Below, piece after piece: positions 48,098 to 58,223 of a DNA stretch of 64,000 nt. A program made the translations under genes and the position numbers. The DNA is from Robiginitomaculum sp. Lineage in GTDB: Bacteria > Pseudomonadota > Alphaproteobacteria > Caulobacterales > Maricaulaceae. How positions within the stretch are numbered: the stretch's first letter is position 1; every line of letters starts with the position of its first letter. The notes beneath the pieces are model-generated. The model did not search any database and was not told the origin of the DNA. It saw nothing but the letters and a program-made list of their open reading frames with translations. Location: contig JAJFFS010000007.1 in the NCBI GenBank assembly GCA_021776515.1, forward strand, positions 53,563 to 117,562, written 5' to 3'.

Positions 48098-49009
48098 ATG
48101 AGCACAATTAAAACGGTCGCCTTTATCGGGCTGGGTAATATGGGCGGGCCAATGGCGGCCAATATGGCTGGGGCCGGGTTTGAAGTCACCGCCTTTGACC
48201 TTTCCGAAGACGCGCTTGAGCTGGCCAAGGCTAACGGGTGCGCTACGGCACAAAGCGTTGCCGAGGCGGTTGGTGGCAAAGATGCCGTTATCACCATGTT
48301 GCCGGCGGGTAAGCATGTGCGTAGCGTTTATGGCGGCCCTGATGGTGTTTTTGCCAGTGCCAGGGCCGGGGCGCTTTTCTGTGACTGTTCAACCATAGAT
48401 GTGCAAAGCGCCCGCGATGTTGCGACTGATGCAGAAAAAATGGGCTATGCCATGGTGGATAGCCCGGTTTCAGGCGGCGTGGCGGCTGCCAGTGCGGGAA
48501 CTCTGGCCTTTATGGTAGGGGGCACGGATGCGGCGTTTGATGCGGCACAAAGTGTGTTGGACCCCATGGCCAAGGCGGTGCTTCATGCGGGCGAAAGCGG
48601 TGCAGGGCAGGCGGTCAAGATATGCAATAACATGTTGCTGGGTATCAGCATGATCGGCACAGCCGAGGCCTTTGTGCTGGCAAAAAAACTTGGCCTGGAT
48701 ACGCAGCGCTTTTTCGATATTTCCTCAAAGGCTTCGGGGCAGAACTGGTCAATGACCTCCTATTGCCCGGAACCTGGCCCGGTGCCAGCATCACCAGCCA
48801 ATAATGACTATAAACCCGGGTTTTCGGCGGCAATGATGCTGAAAGATTTGCGCTTGGCGCAAGACGCAGCGCAATCATCGGGTACATCCACCCCCCTGGG
48901 GGCCGAGGCACAGGCGCTTTACGCCATGTTCGATAGCCTGGGTGGTGGTTCAACCGACTTTTCCGGCATTATCCAGATGTTGAATGGTGACTGGACGGGC
49001 AAGTCATAA
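48098..49009 (+). CDS. mmsB: 3-Hydroxyisobutyrate dehydrogenase
   Basis: Oxidises 3-hydroxyisobutyrate to methylmalonate semialdehyde with NAD+. A 303-residue beta-hydroxyacid dehydrogenase with FIGLGNMGGPMAANM (NAD fold), DSPVSGGVAAASAGTLAFMVGG (substrate site) and GAGQAVKICNNMLLG with the catalytic Lys. ATG 48098 has GGGGAA 7 bases upstream and the previous stop is 1 base away. It closes the three-gene valine block; mmsA (semialdehyde dehydrogenase) is not in the window. Confidence 0.95.
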   Translation: MSTIKTVAFIGLGNMGGPMAANMAGAGFEVTAFDLSEDALELAKANGCATAQSVAEAVGGKDAVITMLPAGKHVRSVYGGPDGVFASARAGALFCDCSTIDVQSARDVATDAEKMGYAMVDSPVSGGVAAASAGTLAFMVGGTDAAFDAAQSVLDPMAKAVLHAGESGAGQAVKICNNMLLGISMIGTAEAFVLAKKLGLDTQRFFDISSKASGQNWSMTSYCPEPGPVPASPANNDYKPGFSAAMMLKDLRLAQDAAQSSGTSTPLGAEAQALYAMFDSLGGGSTDFSGIIQMLNGDWTGKS

Positions 49010-49043
49010 CTTTTTGGTAACCATAAACGCGCCTGATTGGTGA

Positions 49044-50066
49044 ATGGTCCGACACGTTTATGATTCTGGCAACATCAATATTGCCCGGTTGAATAAAATT
49101 CATGCCCAGCTTGTCTATGATGATGGCGAAATAACGCTGCACACCAAACGGCGCGTTGGCTGGTTTGCGTGGATAGGGATATTGGTTGGTGTTGTGGTGC
49201 TTGCGTCTGCGCTAGCCAGCTTTGTACCTATGCGTGCCGGGGCTAGCGCCAAAACCCAAGCCCCTTTTTCCCTACCCGCCCCCGTTCCCGCCCCGCAGAC
49301 AGAGATGCAGGCAGGGGTAATGACCGCAATTATCGCAAGACCAGAGAGCAAACAAAGCAACGGCCCCATGATCGCCCTGGTGATTGATGATATTGGACCC
49401 GCGCGCTATTGGTCGGAAATGGCGATCGGACTTCCTGCGCCTGTGACGCTGGCGGTGCTACCGTATGTTAGTGATGCTGCAGAATGGGCCGTGCGCGCCA
49501 AGGCAACGGGGCATGATGTTCTCCTTCACATGCCTATGGAGCCTTTAGGGTTGGAAGACCCGGGGCCGGGGGCATTGCTACGGGCCTTGCCAGCGGTGCA
49601 AAATCGCAAGCGCCTGAAAATAGCATTGGCAAGGGTTCCAGGTGTGATTGGTATTAATAATCACATGGGTAGCAGGTTTACTTCATGTAAAAAATGCATC
49701 GAACAAGTGGCCGATATGCTGTATGAGCAAGATCTCCTCTTTTTGGACTCCGTGACCAGTCCGGCTAGCGCTGCGGCAGGTATAGTGGAACGCAGCGGGG
49801 TTCCAGTGATTAGACGAGATGTGTTTTTAGATGACATCAATACGCCGGCTGCTATTGCTGTTCAGATACAAAGGGCCGAACAATTAGCCCATGAAAATGG
49901 TGTGGTGGTTGTGATCGCTCACCCAAGACCAGACAGCATTGCCGCATTGCAAGACTGGTTAAAAAGTCTTGATGGTAAGGGAATAGAGCTGGTTTCCCTG
50001 CATGAGGCCATGCTTCGCAAACAAACGCTGGAACGTGGCCTGTTATCGCGTGTTGTCGGGCTTTGA
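49044..50066 (+). CDS. Divergent polysaccharide deacetylase family protein (YibQ/PF04748)
   Basis: A 340-residue envelope protein: a transmembrane segment at about residues 40-60 (WIGILVGVVVLASALASFV), an Ala/Pro-rich spacer, then a NodB-like barrel with IALVIDDIGPARYWSE, VLLHMPMEPLG, NNHMGSRFT and a FLDSVTSPAS segment. These are typical of the divergent polysaccharide deacetylase family, of uncertain substrate. Its 3' end overlaps trpE on the other strand by 24 bases. Confidence 0.9.
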   Translation: MVRHVYDSGNINIARLNKIHAQLVYDDGEITLHTKRRVGWFAWIGILVGVVVLASALASFVPMRAGASAKTQAPFSLPAPVPAPQTEMQAGVMTAIIARPESKQSNGPMIALVIDDIGPARYWSEMAIGLPAPVTLAVLPYVSDAAEWAVRAKATGHDVLLHMPMEPLGLEDPGPGALLRALPAVQNRKRLKIALARVPGVIGINNHMGSRFTSCKKCIEQVADMLYEQDLLFLDSVTSPASAAAGIVERSGVPVIRRDVFLDDINTPAAIAVQIQRAEQLAHENGVVVVIAHPRPDSIAALQDWLKSLDGKGIELVSLHEAMLRKQTLERGLLSRVVGL

Positions 50067-51575
50067 TGGCTTTGAGAGTTTAGGGGCAAAACGCCAGCTT
50101 TGCGCTGCTGCACGAAATAATGCCCGAGATTTATGCACCGTTTCCATACGTTCAGCCTCCGGGTCGCTGTCCAGGACCACACCGCCGCCCGCTTGAACGT
50201 ACATCCTACCATCTTTGACTATGGCGGTACGCAGGGCAATACAGGTATCCATATCGCCACCGGCAGAGAAATACCCGATGGCACCGGCGTAAAGGCCTCG
50301 CTTTTCCACTTCCAGTTCGTCAATAATTTCCATCGCCCTGATTTTGGGTGCGCCGGAAACTGTACCAGCGGGGAAGCCGGCAAACAGGGCGTCTATGGCG
50401 TCCTTGTTGTCGTCCAGATCGCCCTCTACATTGGAAACTATGTGCATCACATGGCTGTAATGTTCGACGCCAAATTGTTCAGTGACTTTCACAGTGCCGG
50501 CCTTGCAGGCCCGCCCGGCATCATTGCGACCAAGATCAAGTAACATTAAATGTTCTGCCCGCTCCTTGGGGTCAGCTAACAGATTGGCTTCCAGTGCAGC
50601 GTCTTCCGCTGGGTTGGCACCTCGCGGGCGGGTGCCGGCAATCGGGCGGATGGTAACTTTGTTGTTGCGGACACGAACCAGGATTTCCGGGCTGGAACCA
50701 ACTACCGAAAAATCCTCGAAATTCAAATAATATAAAAATGGCGACGGGTTCATGCGCCGCAAAGAACGGTATAGCGCAAAGGCTGGCTCATCCAGGGGGG
50801 CGCTGAAACGCTGGCTTGGCACCATCTGAAAAACATCGCCCGCCTTTATGTATTCCTTGGCTCGTTCAACCATTTCCCGATAGTGAGCGGGATCAGTATT
50901 GCTCGTAGGTTCCGGGCTGTCGGGGGTGTCCTCTCCTTGTAATATATTGGCTATACCTGAAGAAACACTAAGACGTTGCGCCAGGTCATCAAGCCGTTTT
51001 ATGGCTTTTTGATGGGCCGCTTCAGCGCTTAAACCCGGTGTTGGCCGCACCGGTGTAGCCAATATTATTTCCTGCGCAACACTGTCGAATATGGCCACCA
51101 GGGTCGGGCGCAGCAATAACGCATCATCAAGCCCCAGAGCATCCGGGTTTGGTTCGTCCAACACCTCTACATGGCGCACCATGTCATACCCCAGATAACC
51201 AAAAACACCGGCGGCCATGGGGGGCAGGTCCGGGGGCAGGTCAATGCGGGCATCGTTGACAAATGCTTTCAGTGCTTCAACCGGAGGTTCATCTACAGTT
51301 CGCCATGGTGATCCATCATACGATTGTTCAGCCTTGCCATTGCGAACGCGCCACAGCGCATCCGGGGCTAACCCGATCATCGAGTAACGCCCGCGCCAAT
51401 CACCACCTTGTACAGATTCCATCAAAAAAATGTTCGGGTTTTGAGGGCCAAGCCGTAACATAGCTCCCACAGGCGTAATCAGATCATCAATGACTGTACG
51501 GGTAAGGATTTGCGCTTTGCCAAGGGCGTAGCGCTCGCAAAAGCGATCTGATGGGGCTTGAGTGGCAGGTGTCAC
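50043..51575 (-). CDS. trpE: Anthranilate synthase component I
   Basis: A 510-residue TrpE that makes anthranilate from chorismate with the TrpG glutaminase. N-terminal domain carries a feedback-like LMES motif (IFLMESVQGGDWRGRYS), then the chorismate-binding core with MVPSQRF, ETSP-like SSPEILVRV, IAGTRPRG, DLGRNDAGR, HIVSNVEGDL and FPAGTVSGAPKIRAMEII. No trpG follows here; the neighbour on that side is convergent. Its start is 5 bases after ppiD, a common alphaproteobacterial pairing. Confidence 0.95.
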   Translation of the reverse strand: MTPATQAPSDRFCERYALGKAQILTRTVIDDLITPVGAMLRLGPQNPNIFLMESVQGGDWRGRYSMIGLAPDALWRVRNGKAEQSYDGSPWRTVDEPPVEALKAFVNDARIDLPPDLPPMAAGVFGYLGYDMVRHVEVLDEPNPDALGLDDALLLRPTLVAIFDSVAQEIILATPVRPTPGLSAEAAHQKAIKRLDDLAQRLSVSSGIANILQGEDTPDSPEPTSNTDPAHYREMVERAKEYIKAGDVFQMVPSQRFSAPLDEPAFALYRSLRRMNPSPFLYYLNFEDFSVVGSSPEILVRVRNNKVTIRPIAGTRPRGANPAEDAALEANLLADPKERAEHLMLLDLGRNDAGRACKAGTVKVTEQFGVEHYSHVMHIVSNVEGDLDDNKDAIDALFAGFPAGTVSGAPKIRAMEIIDELEVEKRGLYAGAIGYFSAGGDMDTCIALRTAIVKDGRMYVQAGGGVVLDSDPEAERMETVHKSRALFRAAAQSWRFAPKLSKPSKPDNTR

Positions 51576-51580
51576 GTTGC

Positions 51581-53473
51581 TTAGCCGTCAGGGTTGTCGC
51601 CCAGAGCCAGGGCCTTCAGCCGTGGATCCTGCCGCACATTATATTGAACGAGCAACCCTTGCATAAAGGCTGATTGCAGGTCAGCGGCCAGTGCATTGCC
51701 GATTGATGATCGGCGCATTTCAATCAAATCAGCAGGGATTGCTCCTGCGGGCAGAATTGCCTCAAGGCGTGCAATAATCAGTTTTTGGCCTGTTTGATCC
51801 GGAGCCATGGCAATTTCACCTTTGTTAATAGCAAATATCTGCCCTCCATGACGTGGTGTTAATGGTGCCATATCCTGATTGCGCTGCAACATTGCAGATT
51901 CAACCAGAGTGCCAGGGAAACGTGTGGCGATGTCATTGGCATTTTCGCCGGTTTTCAGGGCAGCCTCTATCTCATCAGCAATAGCCTTGACACCCTCAGC
52001 ACGTTTATTGGATTTCCAGGCCTCTGTTACGTCTTCTCGAATGTCATCCAGAACGGGCGTTTGTGGTGTGGTTATGGCGTCTGTTCGTACCGCATAGTAA
52101 TCACCATCGGCAGTTTCCAATATTTCAGATTCCACCGCCTCTTCGGTTTCAAACAAGGTTACCAGAATTTCCGTCTCATCAACCAGTGAAGAAACGGGCT
52201 GGTTATCTTTATCGTACCCAAATTTATCTGCCGGGGGCAAAGTCAGGAGTAATAAACCGGCAACTTCTGCGGCTTCTTCTATTGTGGCGCCATTGGCTCT
52301 GGCATCTTCAAAATTACCGACCAGTTCATATAACTGATCAGCAGCTTCTTCCTTAATGAACTCCTCGCGCAGGATTTCCCTGACGTCCTCAAGTGTTTTT
52401 TCAACCACAGGCGTGATGGTGTTAACCTGCCAGGCTGCCCAGGCAAGGCGCCCCTCGCTGACACCAATTTCATTTAAGCTGGCAGCAAATACGGCTTCTG
52501 CAATTTGGTCATCGGGCGTGTTAATTAACTCAGTACTCTCAAACACAAGAGGTGCATCCAGCCCCAAAGATGCTGTGATTTCGTTTGTCGTTTCACCATT
52601 GGCCAGTCTATCAGCGACTATTTTTGCTGTGGTTTCATCTCTGGTGCTAACCTGTACCCAGCTTCGGGTTTCAGGCTCGGAAAGTTCGGTTTGGCGAAAC
52701 TCAAAAAGCTCTATTATTTTTTCTTCAGGCACTTCGATTTCAGCAGCAAGGTCTTTGGCCGATATGGTGACAAGGGTGGCGACGCGAAGTTCTGGTGTTT
52801 TGAAAGTTTCTTCGTACTCAGTTAAAAACGTAATGAGTTCTTCTTCTGCGGGTTCGCCCGCCTCAGGTGCCATAGTTTCCGGTATGATAATCTCGACGAC
52901 GTGCCGTCGCTCACCCTGATACCCAAGTTCAATACGGGCCATTGATTGCGGCGCTATGATGCCACTGATGAGTGGTTCAGTCATTTGCGCACGCAAAAGA
53001 TCATTACGCACATCCTGTTCAAACTGTTTCGGGGTGTAATTAACCCTTGCCAGGGTTGAACGGTATTGTTCCTCACCAAACTTTCCTGTGATCGGGTCTT
53101 TGAATGCTTCAATATCCAGAATTGCTTTGGCGATAAGCTTGTCTGACGTACCAATGCCTAACTGCGTAGCCTTGGCATTCAGCGCCGCTTCACTGGTCAA
53201 GCGTTGTAATAATTGCTCAGCAAGTCCAAAGTCGCGGGCCTGTTGGGTGGTTATCTTGCCTTCGCTTTGTTGAATAACGCGATTAAGTTCACGCTGCCAG
53301 GCTGTCGCGTAATCCTGAACAGTGACCTTGTTGGGGCCAACAATAACAACCGCATCGCCTTGTCCGCCTCTGAAAACGTCGCTAATGCCCCAGACGGCAA
53401 AGCTGATAATCAATAGGCCGATGAGGACAACAGCCAGGGGTGACTTGGCCATTGAGCGCATTTGTTCGAGCAT
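51581..53473 (-). CDS. ppiD: Peptidyl-prolyl isomerase PpiD-like periplasmic chaperone
   Basis: A 630-residue membrane-anchored chaperone: MLEQMRSMAKSPLAVVLIGLLI gives one N-terminal transmembrane segment (12-32), then a SurA-N-like region (VTVQDYATAWQRELNRVI, LTSEAALNAKATQLGIGTSD) and a divergent parvulin-like middle part. It helps folding of exported proteins. ATG 53473 gives the family length; longer frames upstream run into the tpiA leader. The parvulin core is poorly conserved, so isomerase activity is doubtful. Confidence 0.88.
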   Translation of the reverse strand: MLEQMRSMAKSPLAVVLIGLLIISFAVWGISDVFRGGQGDAVVIVGPNKVTVQDYATAWQRELNRVIQQSEGKITTQQARDFGLAEQLLQRLTSEAALNAKATQLGIGTSDKLIAKAILDIEAFKDPITGKFGEEQYRSTLARVNYTPKQFEQDVRNDLLRAQMTEPLISGIIAPQSMARIELGYQGERRHVVEIIIPETMAPEAGEPAEEELITFLTEYEETFKTPELRVATLVTISAKDLAAEIEVPEEKIIELFEFRQTELSEPETRSWVQVSTRDETTAKIVADRLANGETTNEITASLGLDAPLVFESTELINTPDDQIAEAVFAASLNEIGVSEGRLAWAAWQVNTITPVVEKTLEDVREILREEFIKEEAADQLYELVGNFEDARANGATIEEAAEVAGLLLLTLPPADKFGYDKDNQPVSSLVDETEILVTLFETEEAVESEILETADGDYYAVRTDAITTPQTPVLDDIREDVTEAWKSNKRAEGVKAIADEIEAALKTGENANDIATRFPGTLVESAMLQRNQDMAPLTPRHGGQIFAINKGEIAMAPDQTGQKLIIARLEAILPAGAIPADLIEMRRSSIGNALAADLQSAFMQGLLVQYNVRQDPRLKALALGDNPDG

Positions 53474-53607
53474 TTCAGTCTCCGGACAGGGATAAAAGAG
53501 CCGCGAATGTAGGCGGCTGCTGCGCGTACGGCAAGACGTACAATTGCCCAATATCACCCATGCTGCTAGGAAACCAATTCGTGAAAAGTTTAGAACAGGG
53601 GCAAGAT

Positions 53608-54360
53608 ATGACACGGCGGATGTTGGTTGCAGGAAACTGGAAAATGAATGGCTTGCAAAGTGCGCGAAAAGAGATTGCAGACCTTGCCAGCCACATGGGA
53701 GGTGCCGCCCCGGCAGGAGCGGATGTTTTGATCTGCCCGCCAGCAACCTTGCTTGCTGATTTGGTACGGGATGCCGGGGAAACAGGTATTCATATCGGCG
53801 GGCAGGATTGTCATACCGAAATCAAAGGGGCTCACACTGGCGATATAGCCGCGCAAATGCTCAAAGATGCCGGTGCCAGCTATGTTATTGTCGGGCATTC
53901 GGAACGGCGGGCTGATCATGGCGAAACCGATTCAATCGTCAAGGCAAAGGCAGAAGCAGCGTTGGCTGCGGGCCTGATTGCGATAGTTTGTGTGGGCGAA
54001 ACTCTGGCCCAGCGTGAAGCCGGGCGCGCATTTGATATTGTTGGCGGCCAAGTTGATGGCTCGCTACCCGAAGGGGCCAGTGCCGCAAATTGTGTGATTG
54101 CCTACGAGCCGGTTTGGGCTATTGGCACAGGTAAAGTCGCCACGCTTGATGATATTGCCGCCATGCACGCCCATATCCGGCAAAAACTTGAAGGGGCAGG
54201 CGGTGCCAGTTTGATTGAAGCGCGTATTCTTTATGGGGGATCTGTTAAGCCTGATAATGCAGTACAGATTTTCAGCCTGGAAAACGTAGATGGTGGTCTG
54301 GTTGGCGGGGCAAGCCTGTCGGCCACAGACTTTTATGGCATTATCAAAGCTCAACAATAG
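53608..54360 (+). CDS. tpiA: Triosephosphate isomerase
   Basis: Interconverts dihydroxyacetone phosphate and glyceraldehyde-3-phosphate. 250 residues with GNWKMN (Lys), the catalytic His in YVIVGHSERR and Glu in AYEPVWAIGTG, and YGGSVKPDNA and GGLVGGASL phosphate loops. ATG 53608 has AGGGG 6 bases upstream. It is divergent from ppiD-trpE across a 134-base gap, so promoters for both lie there. Confidence 0.97.
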   Translation: MTRRMLVAGNWKMNGLQSARKEIADLASHMGGAAPAGADVLICPPATLLADLVRDAGETGIHIGGQDCHTEIKGAHTGDIAAQMLKDAGASYVIVGHSERRADHGETDSIVKAKAEAALAAGLIAIVCVGETLAQREAGRAFDIVGGQVDGSLPEGASAANCVIAYEPVWAIGTGKVATLDDIAAMHAHIRQKLEGAGGASLIEARILYGGSVKPDNAVQIFSLENVDGGLVGGASLSATDFYGIIKAQQ

Positions 54361-54456
54361 ATCCAATTTTGTCGTTTGCAGTAAAGGAATATCAATACCT
54401 TGGCATTATGTTGCCTGATTGCCAACGTGTCAGTTGTGCAGTGGAGGCATCGGGAA

Positions 54457-55428
54457 ATGGGTCAAAACAAGAAGTTTCAGGACGCCAAAGTTCTGTTATT
54501 TGATACCGAGCCAACCAATATGCGCGTCACAAGGGCCGCTCTTTTTGAGATTGGGTTTCGTGAAATTGAATCTATTCAGGAATTCAAGAGTTTCAGCAAA
54601 CATGTGTCGCATGGTGATTATGATCTGATTATTGCTGAAGTGCATAATGCCGGTGGTGGTGTAGCCGACCTTATGAAAAAATTGCGTACTGGTGACATTG
54701 GGGTAAACCCTTTTGTTGTAACTATTACAACCAGTTGGGATAGGCAGGTGGATAATGTACGCCAGCTTGTCGATGCTGGTGTCGATGATTTATTATTGCG
54801 CCCGTTTTCCACTCGGGATTTGGCTGCACGTGTTCATGCTGCGGTAACATCACGCAAAGGATTTATTGTAGCAGGCGATTATGTTGGCCCAGACAGGCGG
54901 GGATCTGCTGATAGAGACAAAAGCGCTGAAATTTTTCACCCCCCCAACACACTGAAAAACAGTGCAGATGGTGAGCAGAGCCAAACGGTTGCTCACAATG
55001 AAGCCATTGATGCGGCACGTCAGAAAATGAGCCGGGAACGTATCAGAACTCTGGCGATGCGCATTCTCGTCGTTATTGAACTTAAGCTGGATGACCCCGA
55101 TACGGGGGCGAGTATCAATCCGGAAGAAATTGACGGATTGGCGCGGGAATTACGCCGCCGGTTACGAGGACGGGGATCTCCTGATGCTGTTGAACTGGCC
55201 AGCGCACTGATAGAAATTACCACCGAGGCGTTAGAGCCGGGTGGGGAGACAAATCAAAGGTTGCGCTTGATAAAAGAGCTGGCATTAGGTGCGTTTACAG
55301 CGTTTGCTGATGGGGAGTCGCTTGAACGCTCAAATGGCGAAGTGGACCGCACCGTAAATGTTTTACGAGGTAAACTGCAAGAGCAAAGCGTGCGGGACTG
55401 GCGCCGAGAGTTGACCTGCGCTACATAG
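54457..55428 (+). CDS. Response-regulator-like protein with a degenerate receiver domain
   Basis: A 324-residue protein. Residues 8-130 read as a receiver domain (KVLLFDTEPTNMRVTRAAL, YDLIIAEVHN, FVVTITTS, LLRPFSTRDL) but the phospho-acceptor Asp is Glu61, and the conserved switch Lys is Arg115, so it cannot be phosphorylated in the usual way. A GPDRRG motif follows near residue 145. The C-terminal half (about 190-320) is helical, with an Arg-rich stretch, and no known output domain is recognisable. GGAGG lies 9 bases before the ATG. Confidence 0.8.
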   Translation: MGQNKKFQDAKVLLFDTEPTNMRVTRAALFEIGFREIESIQEFKSFSKHVSHGDYDLIIAEVHNAGGGVADLMKKLRTGDIGVNPFVVTITTSWDRQVDNVRQLVDAGVDDLLLRPFSTRDLAARVHAAVTSRKGFIVAGDYVGPDRRGSADRDKSAEIFHPPNTLKNSADGEQSQTVAHNEAIDAARQKMSRERIRTLAMRILVVIELKLDDPDTGASINPEEIDGLARELRRRLRGRGSPDAVELASALIEITTEALEPGGETNQRLRLIKELALGAFTAFADGESLERSNGEVDRTVNVLRGKLQEQSVRDWRRELTCAT

Positions 55429-55490
55429 CTATCGAACCAGCTCATGAAGGTGCTGGTCTTTGCTGTAATTGCTCTTGAGATGCCATCGCC

Positions 55491-55835
55491 ATGACTACCG
55501 TTTTATTGACTATCCATTTCCTGATTTGTGTTGCTCTGGTTGCAACGGTTCTTCTGCAACGCTCCGAGGGTGGAGCGTTAGGTATTGGCGGTGGACCAGG
55601 CGCTTTGATGTCCGGGCGTGGGGCCACCAGCATTTTGACCAATTCCACCTCCGTTCTTGGGGCCTTGTTTTTTGGCACTAGCGTGTTGTTGACAGTTATT
55701 CCTAATCTTGGAGACTCCAACGATAGTGTGGTGATCGGCGCGTCGGTTACTGATACACTTTCAGTGTTGCCCGAAGCTCTGCCTGAAATAGCCGAAACCG
55801 AGGCAAAACCAGTGCCGGCGCCTGAAGAAGAATGA
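55491..55835 (+). CDS. secG: Preprotein translocase subunit SecG
   Basis: A 114-residue SecG: two transmembrane segments (LLTIHFLICVALVATVLLQ and a second at about 50-70), the LLQRSEGGALGIGGGPG loop and ILTNSTSVLGALFFGTS, then a disordered acidic C-tail. It associates with SecYE. pyrG follows 67 bases downstream, the usual order. Confidence 0.95.
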   Translation: MTTVLLTIHFLICVALVATVLLQRSEGGALGIGGGPGALMSGRGATSILTNSTSVLGALFFGTSVLLTVIPNLGDSNDSVVIGASVTDTLSVLPEALPEIAETEAKPVPAPEEE

Positions 55836-55842
55836 GATAAAT

Positions 55843-57534
<1,692 letters not shown>

Positions 57535-57729
57535 CCTTCAAATCACACAATTATAATAGCACCGGCCGGGACGGGGATTAGTATGATTTACTCCCGGTTT
57601 TGCAGGGGCATTAAGGGACGATAAGCCTTAATAGAGAGTCATTTATGAGGCCATAAGCCTGTCATAAGCCATGCTTGGGGGGCGGCTGAGGGACAGTTAA
57701 GGGACGCAGGCGTGACCCTTGGGTATAAC

Positions 57730-57752
57730 GGCAGACTTGCCCCCGTTTTTTT
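57730..57752 (+). terminator. Candidate Rho-independent terminator downstream of pyrG
   Basis: GGCA-GACT-TGCC stem-loop with additional C/G bases and then TTTTTTT. It lies about 200 bases after the pyrG stop and is the first clear T-run on this strand. Confidence 0.45.
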
Positions 57753-57754
57753 AC

Positions 57755-57825
57755 TGCGTCACCCCGGCGAAGGCCGGGGCCTATTTTGATGCCTCACAAT
57801 GGATTGTGGCTTATCCCGCAATGAC
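57755..57825. repeat. Palindromic repeat (CGGCGAAGGCCGG type)
   Basis: GCGTCACCCCGGCGAAGGCC begins the element and a CCCGCAATGACGC end closes it. The centre matches the CGGCGAAGGCCGG palindrome at 6272. Probably two half-elements facing each other. Confidence 0.65.
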
Positions 57826-57911
57826 GCTGAGTTTACAATGTGCCTAATATCTACAATCTTATCCCACCGGGGCGCTGGTGGGGTATAGTTATGGCTGGTT
57901 GGCGTGATCCA

Positions 57912-58013
57912 CCCTTCGAGGCCCGCCTTCGGCTCGCACCTCAGGGTGAGGTGATGGATAACACTATATCCTCATCTTGAGGTGCTCGCATCTTTGCAAG
58001 CCTCGAAAGAGGG
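57912..58013. repeat. Inverted CCTTCGAGGC / CACCTCAGGGTGAG repeats
   Basis: An element at 57912-57951 (CCCTTCGAGGCCCGCC...GCACCTCAGGGTGAGG) faces a partly degraded one at 57970-58013 (CCTCATCTTGAGGTGCTCGC...GCCTCGAAAGAGGG). Two elements facing each other in the long gap before tkt. Confidence 0.65.
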
Positions 58014-58223
58014 CGGTGCCCACCTAGACAGAACGGGCACCTTTTAGGCTTGCTTTTCCTTTTAACGGGACTCTTTGTGTGTAAAATTGGCACTTGTGAG
58101 ACAAATTATCTGAACGAGTTTGAAACCTAGGATTGCCTTTTGGGGTGATCGCGGGCAGATGATGGTTTGATTGAGTCTATGGGCAGATATTAGAATTTAA
58201 TACTGCACAAGGGAAACAGGAAA

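Larger units (their letters stand above)
57535..58223. other. Intergenic region between pyrG and tkt with hairpins and repeats
   Basis: 689 bases without a convincing gene. From 57601 to about 57752 several hairpins follow one another: ATTAAGG/CCTTAAT (57610-57632), AGGC/GCCT (57648-57660), AAGGG/CCCTT (57699-57720), and GGCA/TGCC (57730-57741) ahead of a seven-T run (57746-57752). AAGGGACG occurs twice. This could be a 3' UTR, or a small structured RNA ending in a terminator. Two palindromic repeats follow. Confidence 0.5.

Noticed and set aside
53474..53746. 91-residue N-terminal extension of ppiD
   Set aside because: It runs through the divergent tpiA start region and precedes the natural MLEQMRS membrane-anchor start.
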